Notes: generated by a model not told the origin, from the letters alone. A stretch of 64,000 bases of DNA from an uncultured Prevotella sp. (GCA_900551055.1 URUK01000014.1:1-64000); one strand, 5' to 3'. Counted from the stretch's first letter, positions 33,408-42,323 are shown. Program-made: numbers and translations.

Positions 33408-35172
33408 ATGAAACGAACTACTGCGATATTGCATGTAGCCGCCGCGCTGTGCATGGCTTGCCTCTTCAGCTGCGGCGACGGAATGAACCGCGAGGCGGAA
33501 ATAGCGGCAATCGACAGCATTGCCGACACCGACGCACCGCGCGCCTTGGCGCTTCTCGACAGCATGAAGCCGCACATGGCAGGGGCGACGGAGGCCGAAT
33601 GGAGTCTGTATTCGCTGACGCATGTCAAGACGGAAGACAAGGCTTACATCGAGCACAAGACAGACACAGTGATGCTGCGGCTCATAGATTACTACGAGGA
33701 AGAGGGTGACAAGAGCCTTCTGCCTCAAGTTTATTACTACGCAGGTCGTGTGTATTACGACATGGACGACTACGACCGCGCCCTGCCCTACTTCCAGAAA
33801 GTGGAGGAAATGACCGACAGCAGCTCCACCTTATATTATAAGGCGCAGGCTCAGATGGGCTACATCTTCCTTTACCAAGGGCTGTATGAAAAAGGATTTA
33901 ACGCCTTTTCAAAGTCTTATAATATATAATAAGGCAAAAGAAAACAAATCCAGTCAGGCTTTCGCCCTATGCGGAATGGCCAACTGTCTGCAACGGATGA
34001 ATGACTACAAACAGGCCATGCAGTATTTCAAACAGGCGTTAATACTTGCCCGTGAAAATGGCGACAAATCGTATGAAGCTGACATCATCGGGCAAATTGC
34101 CAACAATTATTACTATCTAAAACAATACCGCATAGCCGAAAAATACGCCCAGCAAGCATTGGCTGGTGTAGACAGTACAACCGCCCGGCCAATTTATGCC
34201 ATCGCTGCAGACATATATAATAAGATAGGCAAAGAAGACTCTGCCGTCGTTTTGTACAACAAGCTCTACGCTTTGGACGACGTTTACGCGAAATACAGCG
34301 CAAGCAAACGCCTCGGGCACTACTACCTTGAGCACAAAGACATGGCAAAGGCCGCCGTATTCCTTGACGAATATGACAGATATACTGACTCCATCCAAGC
34401 GATAACACAGACGGAAACAGTTGCAAAAATAGATGCAGTTTATAATTATAACATCAGGGAAGAGGAGAACGAAAGGCTGAAAGAAGAAATAACAACAGGC
34501 AGATACATAATTGCAGTGGCGGCAATGCTTGTCATCGCCGCAATACTTGCAGTGCTCGCTCTTATGCAATATTCAAAGAAAAAGAGGCTGGCCGAGCGCA
34601 TGAAATACGAGAACGAGAAGCGTTATCTCAACTCGTTGTACGAGCAAAGCAGCAAGTTCATCAGCGACAACAACAGCAAGATAGAGGCGCTAAAGCAGGA
34701 ACTTGCAGCGTCGGCAAGCAAAAACAAGAGTCTTGCCGCAGCCCTGAAGGCCAAGGAGGAACAGCTTAGCAACCTCAACATGATGGCCGAAATAAGAACG
34801 AAGAACAGGGAACTGGCCGCCGCCGGATTGGAAAATTCAGACATACGAACCAAGATTTTCACATTATTAAACGACAATACGACAAGCGAATTCGGTAAAA
34901 AGCTCTCCACTGAAGACTGGCAAAGCCTCGACAAAGAAGTAAACAGCCACTACCCGGAGTTCAAGGAACGCATATCCGAACTGTGCAAAATAAGCGACTC
35001 GGAGTATAAAGTTTGCTTGCTCCTAAAAATAGAAATCAAGCCAATAGACATATCAATCTTGACCTCTAAGACAAAAAGCGCAATCTCGGTAATGCGCAAG
35101 AGGCTGTATCTTAAAGCCTTCGGCAAGGAAGAAACGCCCGAAAAGTGGGACGAGTTTATCCGCTCATTATAA
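33408..35172 (+). pseudogene. TPR-type membrane regulator interrupted by a frameshift
   Basis: The first 173 codons (33408-33929) begin with a lipoprotein-like signal (MACLFSCGDG) and TPR repeats. The frame then stops at TAA 33927. The sequence continues without loss in the next frame from about 33905: more TPR units, a transmembrane helix (IIAVAAMLVIAAILAVLALM), a coiled coil and a DNA-binding-type C-terminus (ELCKISDSEYKVCLLLKIEI, then SAISVMRKRLYLKAFG). This is the Bacteroidales family of membrane TPR regulators. The shift lies in an AT-repeat (tataatatataataag), so a one-base slip would restore about 590 residues. It may be a mutation, phase variation, or an assembly error. Confidence 0.82.
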
Positions 35173-35188
35173 GGCACTTACGCCCGAC

Positions 35189-35239
35189 TGTCAACCGTTT
35201 TGTAAACCGGAAAAACCATTTGTCAACTGTTTTGTCAAC
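35189..35239. promoter_or_regulatory. Tandem TGTCAAC direct repeats upstream of the DUF3244 gene
   Basis: Two 19-bp units, 35189-35207 and 35221-35239, each read TGTCAAC-4 bases-TTGTvAAC, so four half-sites spaced 11 bp within units and 32 bp between units, i.e. on one face of the helix. They end just upstream of the -33 region of the promoter at 35271. They look like an activator array, perhaps for the adjacent TPR regulator. Confidence 0.5.
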
Positions 35240-35247
35240 TCAAAAAT

Positions 35248-35313
35248 TTCCGTTTCATATCCGTTCGCTATAATTTTGCCGCCGAAACCAAAATTAACGG
35301 ATATGAAACGGAA
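35248..35313. repeat. 18-bp perfect inverted repeat around the promoter and start codon
   Basis: ttccgtttcatatccgtt (35248-35265) and its exact complement (35296-35313) enclose 30 bp that contain the -7 box. The right arm includes the ATG at 35303. Transcription would start between the arms, so a hairpin of both arms cannot form in the normal mRNA. The repeat must act at DNA level or in read-through transcripts. Confidence 0.7.
35271..35278 (+). promoter_or_regulatory. -7 promoter box of the DUF3244 gene
   Basis: TAATTTTG followed by C, 25 bp upstream of the ATG at 35303, placed between the arms of the 18-bp inverted repeat. Confidence 0.6.
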
Positions 35314-35683
35314 CCTTTTATTATTTTTTATCGCTGCATTCTCATGCAACATTTGTATGGCCGACATTTTCAATATCAGGCTTTACAACACTTGTCACAG
35401 TAATAATGACAATGTTAAATTAGGGAAACAGGAGCGTTCGCTTACACTAAATCCATCTGCCTGTTACGACACCGACACCTATTATCTGACGGTAGCTTCG
35501 CCGATAATGATGTACGATGCGCACATCAGAATTACAAACGGAAGCGGCGAAACCGTGCTTGACGAATACACGGACATACCTAGAACAGGCGTCGTTTTAC
35601 AAACAGGTGTATCACTTGACGGCGGTACTTACACGCTCGAAATAGAGTGCGGCGATACTAATTGGTATGGTTACATTGAGTAA
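35303..35683 (+). CDS. Secreted DUF3244-like protein
   Basis: The start at 35303 gives a signal peptide (MKRNLLLFFIAAFSCNICMA). The mature part (about 107 residues) is all-beta with VASPIMMYDAHIRITNGSGE and ending VSLDGGTYTLEIECGDTNWY, the pattern of DUF3244, a small immunoglobulin-like domain found in Bacteroidales and resembling the sorting/adhesion modules at the ends of secreted proteins. Such genes often sit next to TPR regulators, as here, and are strongly regulated. Function unknown. Confidence 0.75.
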   Translation: MKRNLLLFFIAAFSCNICMADIFNIRLYNTCHSNNDNVKLGKQERSLTLNPSACYDTDTYYLTVASPIMMYDAHIRITNGSGETVLDEYTDIPRTGVVLQTGVSLDGGTYTLEIECGDTNWYGYIE

Positions 35684-35765
35684 CTGTGCCGCAAACTTTA
35701 CCTAAAAACAATGAATGCCGGTTAACGACTATATCTTAAACTAATAACTAAAACCAAACCTAACA

Positions 35766-36353
35766 ATGCTTAAAACTATTATTTGTGCAGCCGTACTGAT
35801 GCTATGCGCATCAGTGTCAGCACAGAACGCAACCGAACAGCGTTCAGACCGTAAAATCATTGAAATCAGCAAGATTGTAAGACTAAGCCCGGAGCAGGAG
35901 GCGGCGATACGCAACGCCTACGACGCTTACAACCTTACGGTTGACTCCGCGCTGTATGTGGAGCAGAACCCGGTAAAGGCTTCGCGCATGAAATACGCCG
36001 CAAACAAAACTTTTTACAAGGCAATGATGGGCGTGCTGAACACCGAACAGCGCAACAGGTATATCCAAGTAACGTCAGTTCCTGACGTGGAGGCAAAGAC
36101 GGAGTATAACATCAGTCTGCTGCGCGAGGGCGGCGAGTACACCGAAAGCGAGCTTTCAAGCATGAAAAAGGACATTTTCAAATACCTGATGAGGGAAAAG
36201 GTGGTCTACATGCGCGACAAATACGACGTAGCGAAGCAAAAAGACAACATCCGCCGGTTGAAGGAGACACAGCCGAAAGCCATGAAAGAGAGCAACATCA
36301 TCGAGAAAATGAAGGTGCAAGGACGGCTGAAAAACGGCAAGATGAAATGGTAA
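35766..36353 (+). CDS. Secreted helical protein of unknown function
   Basis: 195 residues with a signal peptide (cleavage near VSAQ). The rest is helical, with RLSPEQEAAIRNAYDAYNLT and MMGVLNTEQRNRYIQVTSVP, reminiscent of periplasmic Spy/CpxP-like proteins where two such LTxEQ-type helices pair. The C-terminal 30 residues are very basic (KMKVQGRLKNGKMKW). I cannot assign a family with confidence. It precedes the Sel1-repeat gene by 32 bp and may share its operon. Confidence 0.6.
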   Translation: MLKTIICAAVLMLCASVSAQNATEQRSDRKIIEISKIVRLSPEQEAAIRNAYDAYNLTVDSALYVEQNPVKASRMKYAANKTFYKAMMGVLNTEQRNRYIQVTSVPDVEAKTEYNISLLREGGEYTESELSSMKKDIFKYLMREKVVYMRDKYDVAKQKDNIRRLKETQPKAMKESNIIEKMKVQGRLKNGKMKW

Positions 36354-36385
36354 ACACATATTATTTAAATGAAGAACACTGAGCA

Positions 36386-37795
36386 ATGAAAAAGATATTT
36401 ACACTAATTCTGGCAGTGACGGCCATTGTTCCGGCAATGGCCCAGAAGGAGGTTTCACTCGACACCATCAGTACGAAGACCCAACTTAAATGGGCATACC
36501 GCTATATAAACGGTGTAAACGCCGACGTAAACCTTAAGAATGCGGCAAAAATATACATGAACCTTGCACGACAAGGCGACATTGACGGCATGCGCGAGCT
36601 TGGCCGGATGTACCTTTACGGCATAGGCGTAGAACGCAACTGCCGCTACGCAGGACGTTTGTTGAAGCGTGCAGCCGAGTGCGGCGACGCAAAGGCGATG
36701 TGCCTTTTGGCGCAGATGTACCAGCAGGCATTGGGCTTCAAGCAGAATTATGAAAAAGCGTATTACTGGTATAACATGGCCGCAAAGAAGGGTTACGGCC
36801 GCGGATATTACGGAGCAGGCTACATGTTGTATAAAGGTCTTGGCATAAAGCAGGACTATGCCATGGCCGAGCAGTATTTCCTTAAAGGCTCGGAGCTGCG
36901 CAACGCCTCTTGCGACTACATGCTTGGAGGCTTATACATGAGCGGTTATAACGGTGCGCCGGACTATGCCAAGGCCGAAAAACACCTTAGCCGCGCTGCA
37001 AAAGAGGGTCACGGCTGGACGTTGGACATGGCGAAACACGGTGTGATGGACTCGCTGAAACAAGCCCGTATGAGACGTATGGTAATGCCGATGATGATGG
37101 CCGACGACACCGCTCCACGCACAATAGCCGATATTGACAGCCTGATAACCGAGCTTCCGGTTGACACCTTGGCAGGCGGATGGACCGGAACGGTGTACAC
37201 ATGCGACTGGTCGGGACAGGAAATATTGAAAGAAGAGCCGATAACTATCGAAATAACGCCGCAAGACACGCTGTTCGTCGCCGAATGGACGTTGGGCGAC
37301 AACGACGGTGGGATATTCGCACCGACCGAACGCCGCGGCGCGTCATGGCGCATAACGAAGCCCGGCGACAATGAGGAAGGCCGCAAATGGGTGATACGGT
37401 CGGTGGCCTTCGGCCTGTCAGATGCCAACACATTGTGCGCCCACCTGCGTTGCATCAACATGAAACACTATGAAAAGCGCAAGCCTGCATTCGCCGTTCT
37501 GCACAGGAACGAGCCTATAACAAAGCAGCAATACGTGCCGTTCAGGATTATGCAAGTTGACCCGATGCCAGTTACCAGCGGCTCGTTCAACGTTACATTG
37601 CAGGCCAACGAAGCATGCACAGTAAGCGCAAGCATCTACAGCGCAAGCGGAATGAAGGCGGCAGACTGCGGCACAATGAGCATCGACAAGGGCGAGAACA
37701 CACTGCATCTCAACGCGGCTCTCACACCGGGACAGTACATCCTGCACATCACAGGCAACGGAGGCAGCGCGTCGACCACGATTATATGGCAATAA
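36386..37795 (+). CDS. Secreted Sel1-repeat protein with beta-domain and sorting-like tail
   Basis: 469 residues. After a signal peptide (cleavage after AMAQ) there are at least four Sel1/TPR-like repeats (about 45-215), e.g. MRELGRMYLYGIGVERN, AMCLLAQMYQQALGFKQNY, GYYGAGYMLYKGLGIKQDY and YMLGGLYMSGYNGAPDY. Residues 250-385 form a beta-rich domain. The last 80 (SGSFNVTLQANEACTVSAS to GQYILHITGNGG) resemble DUF3244 or a type IX secretion C-terminal domain. Sel1 repeats bind proteins. A surface or periplasmic scaffold is likely. Confidence 0.75.
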   Translation: MKKIFTLILAVTAIVPAMAQKEVSLDTISTKTQLKWAYRYINGVNADVNLKNAAKIYMNLARQGDIDGMRELGRMYLYGIGVERNCRYAGRLLKRAAECGDAKAMCLLAQMYQQALGFKQNYEKAYYWYNMAAKKGYGRGYYGAGYMLYKGLGIKQDYAMAEQYFLKGSELRNASCDYMLGGLYMSGYNGAPDYAKAEKHLSRAAKEGHGWTLDMAKHGVMDSLKQARMRRMVMPMMMADDTAPRTIADIDSLITELPVDTLAGGWTGTVYTCDWSGQEILKEEPITIEITPQDTLFVAEWTLGDNDGGIFAPTERRGASWRITKPGDNEEGRKWVIRSVAFGLSDANTLCAHLRCINMKHYEKRKPAFAVLHRNEPITKQQYVPFRIMQVDPMPVTSGSFNVTLQANEACTVSASIYSASGMKAADCGTMSIDKGENTLHLNAALTPGQYILHITGNGGSASTTIIWQ

Positions 37796-37828
37796 CATGA
37801 AAAACATCTGAATTACGAAAGATTAACA

Positions 37829-38773
37829 ATGAAAAAACTTATGATATTCTTTTTGTCGGTACTTTTGCTGGTGCCGACAGGGGCACGTGCGTGCTGGGAC
37901 GAAGACTGGGACGACTATGAAGACACCGGAAGTTGGGATGATGACGACTGGTATGACGACAGCTGGTACGACGATGACTGGTACAATGACGACTGGTATG
38001 ACGATGACGACGACATCGCGTGGGAAGGCGACTTGCCGGGAATAGATGTCTATCCAGACGATGATGAATGGGATGGAGATGTAGTATATGATGACTTCAA
38101 TGATGATACAGAATGGTTGCCTGATTTAGTCGTTACACCTGACGATGATGACGACTACGACTGGGGCCTCGACGAAGACTGGTGGCGTACCGAAGACAGT
38201 GATGATGATTACTCCGATAATGACGACGACATCCAAGACTGGGGCGATGATGACGACAACGACTCCAATTCCGGGGGAAACAAGCCAGATGAAACAACCG
38301 ACCCTGAAACTGAAGGTAACAAAAAGACAGCAGCCCAAATCACAGATGCGGCAAAAAACGCTGTGGTTGAAATGATTGCAAAACACGGCAAGAGTATGGC
38401 GGTATGCAACTATGGCGTAAACGCCATGTTCAAGAGCCTGTTTGGAAAAAACGATTTAGACGGGAAAAGAGCAAATGACATGGTAAGATATTGGCAAAAC
38501 AACCCCTCACATTGGGAACAGATATCTGTATCACAAGCACAGCAACTTGCAAATGAAGGATATTTTGTTGTTGCAGGCTGGATTAATCCCAGTGGAAAGA
38601 GCGGTCATGTCGTTGTAGTTGTACCAGGTGAAGAATCATATAGTGGTATGTGGGGATGCGATGTCCCGACTGTAATGGATACAGGACAGAATAAAAGAAC
38701 ATCTGGTACATCTATTGCATACAGTTTTGATAAACGGAAAATAAGCGGAGTAAAGTTCTTCAAATATAAATAA
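37829..38773 (+). CDS. Secreted Asp/Trp-rich repeat protein with amidase-like C-terminal domain
   Basis: 314 residues. A signal peptide ends near ARA. Residues 22-155 are extremely acidic, with short repeats of the form D-D-x-W-Y-D-D (for example DDSWYDDDWYNDDWYDDDDD), then a Thr/Glu linker. The C-terminal 150 residues look like a papain-fold cell-wall amidase or NlpC/CHAP relative: Cys193 at the head of a helix (MAVCNYGVNAMFKSLFG) and His260 in SGHVVVVVPGEE, with the intervening QAQQLANEGYFVVAGWIN. The spacing resembles type VI amidase effectors. The target is probably peptidoglycan; this is inferred from two residues and the layout. It lies 7 bp before a small secreted-protein gene. Confidence 0.6.
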   Translation: MKKLMIFFLSVLLLVPTGARACWDEDWDDYEDTGSWDDDDWYDDSWYDDDWYNDDWYDDDDDIAWEGDLPGIDVYPDDDEWDGDVVYDDFNDDTEWLPDLVVTPDDDDDYDWGLDEDWWRTEDSDDDYSDNDDDIQDWGDDDDNDSNSGGNKPDETTDPETEGNKKTAAQITDAAKNAVVEMIAKHGKSMAVCNYGVNAMFKSLFGKNDLDGKRANDMVRYWQNNPSHWEQISVSQAQQLANEGYFVVAGWINPSGKSGHVVVVVPGEESYSGMWGCDVPTVMDTGQNKRTSGTSIAYSFDKRKISGVKFFKYK

Positions 38774-38780
38774 GTTAAAT

Positions 38781-39512
38781 ATGAAAAAGATATATTCACT
38801 ATTAATTGCTGTGATTTTAGTAAATGTAACATCAACCGCGCAAGAGCAAGTATTTAATACAAGCTCTGACGGAAGTATTATTGTAAAATCTAAGTTTATC
38901 GACGAATTTGATAATTGGCCATACGAAAACACGACCCCTTACATCTTAAAATTCAGCGAAACTATTGGCATAATACCACAATTCACAATAAACAAAGATT
39001 TAACACTCCAAAAGAATACGATAAACAAGTCTGACTTGAACAATTCCATAGCATTAAAAATGCGTTATACTATAAAAGGTTTGAGGTATAAATGTTGGAC
39101 TGACGCAGACCCTGGAGATTTCAATGTTATAGAAATATTGTTCAATAATGACACTATACTGACACTTAAGTTTGACAATGGCTGGGACAATATGTCAACC
39201 GATTACGGCTCATACACGTCGAAGTTTTGCGGTATCGAGAAGTTGGGAGACAATACTTATGCCGCAATATTCAAAGGTATTGACATTATGAGCCAACCGC
39301 CTTACCTGACAATTGTCGTGATGAAAGACGGCAAGGCAAGCTTGGTATTCAACAAGCCGATGATTATCAACTCTATAAAGACAAACTCCGACGGTACAAA
39401 AACGTTTGACTTACAGGAGAACACGGTCGAGTGGATTGACGAGAACACGCCTGCAAACAGCCCCATTACGCATACAATGACGATAAAAGACGGCAACATT
39501 TACTTCAAGTAA
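38781..39512 (+). CDS. Family A secreted protein, copy 1
   Basis: 243 residues with a signal peptide (cleavage after TSTAQ). I do not recognise the family; I call it A. Landmarks are EQVFNTSSDGSIIVKSKFID, TPYILKFSE, DFNVIEI, TLKFDNGWDNMSTDYGSYTS, FCGIEKLGDN, PPYLTIVVMKDGKASLVFNK and a C-terminal MTIKDGNIYFK. It looks all-beta. It immediately follows the amidase-like gene (7 bp), so it could be its immunity partner or chaperone. Related sequences occur at 39639 (second half) and 42608. Confidence 0.7.
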   Translation: MKKIYSLLIAVILVNVTSTAQEQVFNTSSDGSIIVKSKFIDEFDNWPYENTTPYILKFSETIGIIPQFTINKDLTLQKNTINKSDLNNSIALKMRYTIKGLRYKCWTDADPGDFNVIEILFNNDTILTLKFDNGWDNMSTDYGSYTSKFCGIEKLGDNTYAAIFKGIDIMSQPPYLTIVVMKDGKASLVFNKPMIINSIKTNSDGTKTFDLQENTVEWIDENTPANSPITHTMTIKDGNIYFK

Positions 39513-39543
39513 AGGCTGCAACAGGTCATAGATACAAGCAAAC

Positions 39544-39590
39544 AACAAGGCGGAGAAGCCCCAACAGCATTCCAATCCGCCTTGTTTCAC
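39544..39590 (+). terminator. Terminator after family A copy 1
   Basis: aacaaggcgga (39544-39554) and tccgccttgtt (39576-39586) pair over 11 bp and are followed by T/C-rich sequence. An almost identical structure follows family A copy 3 at 43393. Confidence 0.75.
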
Positions 39591-39638
39591 CTATTTATAT
39601 ATATCCATATAAACACGCTACGATTAAAAACTACAACC

Positions 39639-40697
39639 ATGAAAAAGGCTTTTACACTATTACTTGCAATGTGCGCAGTCTTAGGCTGCGCCGCGCAGAC
39701 ATTCAAAATGTCGCAGCTAAAGGGCTGCAAGTGGGTCAGTTACGAACTTGACAGGGAAGTAAATACCATTTGGTTTACGGACTCAGCTTATTACGACGAG
39801 TCTTTTTACACGACATTAAACAAAACCGCAACGTCTAAAATGCCATTCTATTTGTCAAACACAATAGAAAAAGTGTTTGACGAGTCGAAAGTAGGCACTA
39901 ACACTTCTGGCAAATACCTTATTGTGAAAAGTGGCAAAGCCAAGCATGGCTACAACTTGGTTGTATGTGAAATTATGGGCATAAGCTGCACTACCCTCTC
40001 CATAAAGTACAACGTTTATTCAGCTAAACCAACAATCGGCGGCGTCAAATTCGTGCAAAACTTCACAAAAGTGCAAAGCATGGCATCAACGGCGCAAGAA
40101 CAAATATTCAGCGTCAATGATGACGGCTCTATCGCCGTAAAACCTGAATTTATAGAAAGCATAGACAATTTTCCGAAAAACAACACAACGCCTTACGTAC
40201 TGAAATTCAGCAAAACGGCAAATGCCATGCAGCATGCGGCGTTAAACGACAACTATATTGTCAGAGGATTGAGGTATAACGGATACACCGATGCCGACCT
40301 CGGCGACTTCAACGTAATAGAAATATCGTATGGCAAAGACACGCTTTTTACCTTGAAATATGATGACGGTTGGGAGAACATGGCTGAAGATTGGGGTGCT
40401 TACACATCAAGTTTCTGCGGTATAGAAGACTTGGGCAACAATACTTTCGCCGCGATATTCATAGGAGCAACGTTGGCTAACGAGCCTCCTTACCTGACTA
40501 TAATTGCATTGAAAGACGGCAAAGCAAGCTTGGTGTTCAACAAACGGATTGTAATAGTAAACATAAATACAGCTTCTGACGGTTCAAAAACATTCGATTT
40601 ACAAGAAAACTTTTCAGAACCAATAGACGAAAACACGTTTACAAATCCACAAAAACACACCTTAACAATAAAGGATGGCAACATTTACTTCAAATAA
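39639..40697 (+). CDS. Family B - family A fusion protein
   Basis: I start at 39639 where MKKAFTLLLAMCAVLGCAAQ forms a signal peptide (LGC could also be a lipobox). Residues about 20-150 are a complete family B domain (MSQLKGCKWVSYELDREVNT, FPFYLSNTIEKVFDESKVG-like), and residues 155-352 a family A domain ending TLTIKDGNIYFK. Between them lies SMASTAQEQIF, which is the end of a family A signal peptide and cleavage site, so the fusion arose by joining a B gene to the middle of an A gene. Function unknown; the fusion suggests A and B act together. Confidence 0.78.
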   Translation: MKKAFTLLLAMCAVLGCAAQTFKMSQLKGCKWVSYELDREVNTIWFTDSAYYDESFYTTLNKTATSKMPFYLSNTIEKVFDESKVGTNTSGKYLIVKSGKAKHGYNLVVCEIMGISCTTLSIKYNVYSAKPTIGGVKFVQNFTKVQSMASTAQEQIFSVNDDGSIAVKPEFIESIDNFPKNNTTPYVLKFSKTANAMQHAALNDNYIVRGLRYNGYTDADLGDFNVIEISYGKDTLFTLKYDDGWENMAEDWGAYTSSFCGIEDLGNNTFAAIFIGATLANEPPYLTIIALKDGKASLVFNKRIVIVNINTASDGSKTFDLQENFSEPIDENTFTNPQKHTLTIKDGNIYFK

Positions 40698-40803
40698 AGA
40701 CTGCAATACAGCAAGGCTGAAGAGGCTTTTCGTCCCCTCTTCAACATTGTTTTACCATTTTTATATATCCATATAAAAGGCACAACTACCCAAAACGACA
40801 GTC

Positions 40804-41262
40804 ATGAAAAAGACTATCATACTATTATTTGCACTGTGCACAGCTTTTAGCTGCGCTGCACAGACATTCAAAATGTCGCAGCTAAAGGGCTGCAAATGGG
40901 TTACTTATGATCGTGAAAAAGAAACAAATACGATATGGTTTACGGACTCCACGTATTACGATGAGTCATTTTACCCGACATTAAATAAAACAACTACAAT
41001 AGAATTGCCTTTCTATTTGTCTAACACAATTGAGAAAGTATTTGACGAGTCGAAAGTAGGCACTAACACTTCGGGCAAATATCTTATAATAAAAGAGGGC
41101 AACGCAAAGTATGGATACAATTTGGTTGTTTGTGAAATTATTGGTATAAGCAATACCAATCTTTCGATAAAGCACGGAATATACACGGCAAAAAAGAAAA
41201 TTGGCTTTGCAAAATTCATACTGAATTTCACAAAAGTACCAATCAACTCGCAAGCTCTATAA
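40804..41262 (+). CDS. Family B secreted protein, copy 2
   Basis: 152 residues with signal peptide (cleavage near SCAAQ). The domain reads MSQLKGCKWVTYDREKETNT, TDSTYYDESFYPTLNKTTTI, YLSNTIEKVFDESKVGTNTS and GYNLVVCEIIGISNTNLSIK. It is probably a small lipocalin-like beta barrel; such domains are common in Bacteroidales and bind small ligands or proteins. It is followed without a gap by the next gene (stop TAA then ATG). Confidence 0.7.
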   Translation: MKKTIILLFALCTAFSCAAQTFKMSQLKGCKWVTYDREKETNTIWFTDSTYYDESFYPTLNKTTTIELPFYLSNTIEKVFDESKVGTNTSGKYLIIKEGNAKYGYNLVVCEIIGISNTNLSIKHGIYTAKKKIGFAKFILNFTKVPINSQAL

Positions 41263-41733
41263 ATGACAACAAGAACACTTACCACATTGCTCCTTGCTGT
41301 ATGCACCGCCGTCTTATGCTGTTGCGGCAACAACAATGAGAAAAGATGGCAGACTGATGGGAGCAACAAGGACTGCGGCAACTCGCTGTTCTCAACCTCT
41401 CTTCTAAGCGGAACAAGCTGGACAGCCGACCTTTCGGATGATGAACGCATATATAAAATCTCATTTACAGATACAACATACATTGCGAGAACCTTTTATT
41501 CTGCCACAAAACACGACTATTTGACTACTTATTCATATTACCTTTCAAACGCCAAGCCTCGACAATTTGACTGGACAAAGGTAGGCAATGATACAAGTGG
41601 CGATGTCATCGTTTTGTATAGCAAGACCTCAAAAGACAGGAAGATGACAGCCGACAAACTGTTATTCATATCGCCTCAAAAGCTCATCCTTTTGTTTAAT
41701 GATGTTGATACGGTTACTTTTACACGAGAATAA
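41263..41733 (+). CDS. Divergent family B lipoprotein
   Basis: 156 residues. The leader ends VLCCCGNNN, fitting a lipobox. The mature part follows the family B pattern at low similarity: LLSGTSWTADLSDDERIYKI, SFTDTTYIARTFYSATKHD, YYLSNAKPRQFDWTKVGNDT and LLFISPQKLILLFN. It starts directly after the previous stop, so it must be co-transcribed. The more divergent sequence argues for separate specificity. Confidence 0.65.
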   Translation: MTTRTLTTLLLAVCTAVLCCCGNNNEKRWQTDGSNKDCGNSLFSTSLLSGTSWTADLSDDERIYKISFTDTTYIARTFYSATKHDYLTTYSYYLSNAKPRQFDWTKVGNDTSGDVIVLYSKTSKDRKMTADKLLFISPQKLILLFNDVDTVTFTRE

Positions 41734-41815
41734 ACCACAGGGAAGCCCTTTGTTCCGGCTTCATGGAAAAACATATAGTTGGGAAAAAACACATCAGAAA
41801 AAGAAAACATAACAC

Positions 41816-42304
41816 ATGAAAAAGACTATCATACTATTATTTGCAATGTGCATAGCCTTAGGCTGCGCAGCGCAGACATTCACAATGTCGCAGCTAAAGG
41901 GCTGCAAATGGGTCAGTTACGAACTTGACAGGGAAGTAAATACTATTTGGTTTACGGACTCAGCTTATTACGACGAGTCTTTTTACACGACATTAAACAA
42001 AACCGCAACGTCTAAAATGCCATTCTATTTGTCAAACACAATAGAAAAAGTGTTTGACGAGTCGAAAGTAGGCACTAACACTTCTGGCAAATACCTTATT
42101 GTGAAAAGTGGCAATGCCAAGCATGGCTACAACTTGGTTGTATGTGAAATTATGGGCATAAGCAGCACTACCCTTTCCATAAAGTACAACGTTTATTCAG
42201 CAAAAAGAACTATCGGCGGCGTCAAATTCGTACAAAATTTCAAAAAAGTGGCGGACAAGGAGCAAGGTTCGTCAGCGCGAAAGCAGGAAAAACGCAAGCC
42301 GTAG
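41816..42304 (+). CDS. Family B secreted protein, copy 3
   Basis: 162 residues. Over the first 145 residues it is nearly identical in DNA and protein to the B half of the fusion at 39639 (e.g. YELDREVNTIWFTDSAYYDE), but then diverges into a basic tail (SSARKQEKRKP) instead of continuing into a family A domain. This indicates recent duplication or gene conversion. A signal peptide is present (cleavage near GCAAQ). Confidence 0.72.
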   Translation: MKKTIILLFAMCIALGCAAQTFTMSQLKGCKWVSYELDREVNTIWFTDSAYYDESFYTTLNKTATSKMPFYLSNTIEKVFDESKVGTNTSGKYLIVKSGNAKHGYNLVVCEIMGISSTTLSIKYNVYSAKRTIGGVKFVQNFKKVADKEQGSSARKQEKRKP

Positions 42305-42323
42305 GGCAAATACATCGTCCGTA

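Noticed and set aside
35248..35313. Calling the 18-bp inverted repeat a proven invertible promoter.
   Set aside because: Spacing of 30 bp is short for known invertons and no invertase gene is adjacent; kept only as a hypothesis.
37900..38010. Reading the Asp/Trp-rich repeat as a CRISPR-like or simple nucleotide repeat.
   Set aside because: The units are degenerate codon repeats within one open frame after a signal peptide, with no constant spacer length.
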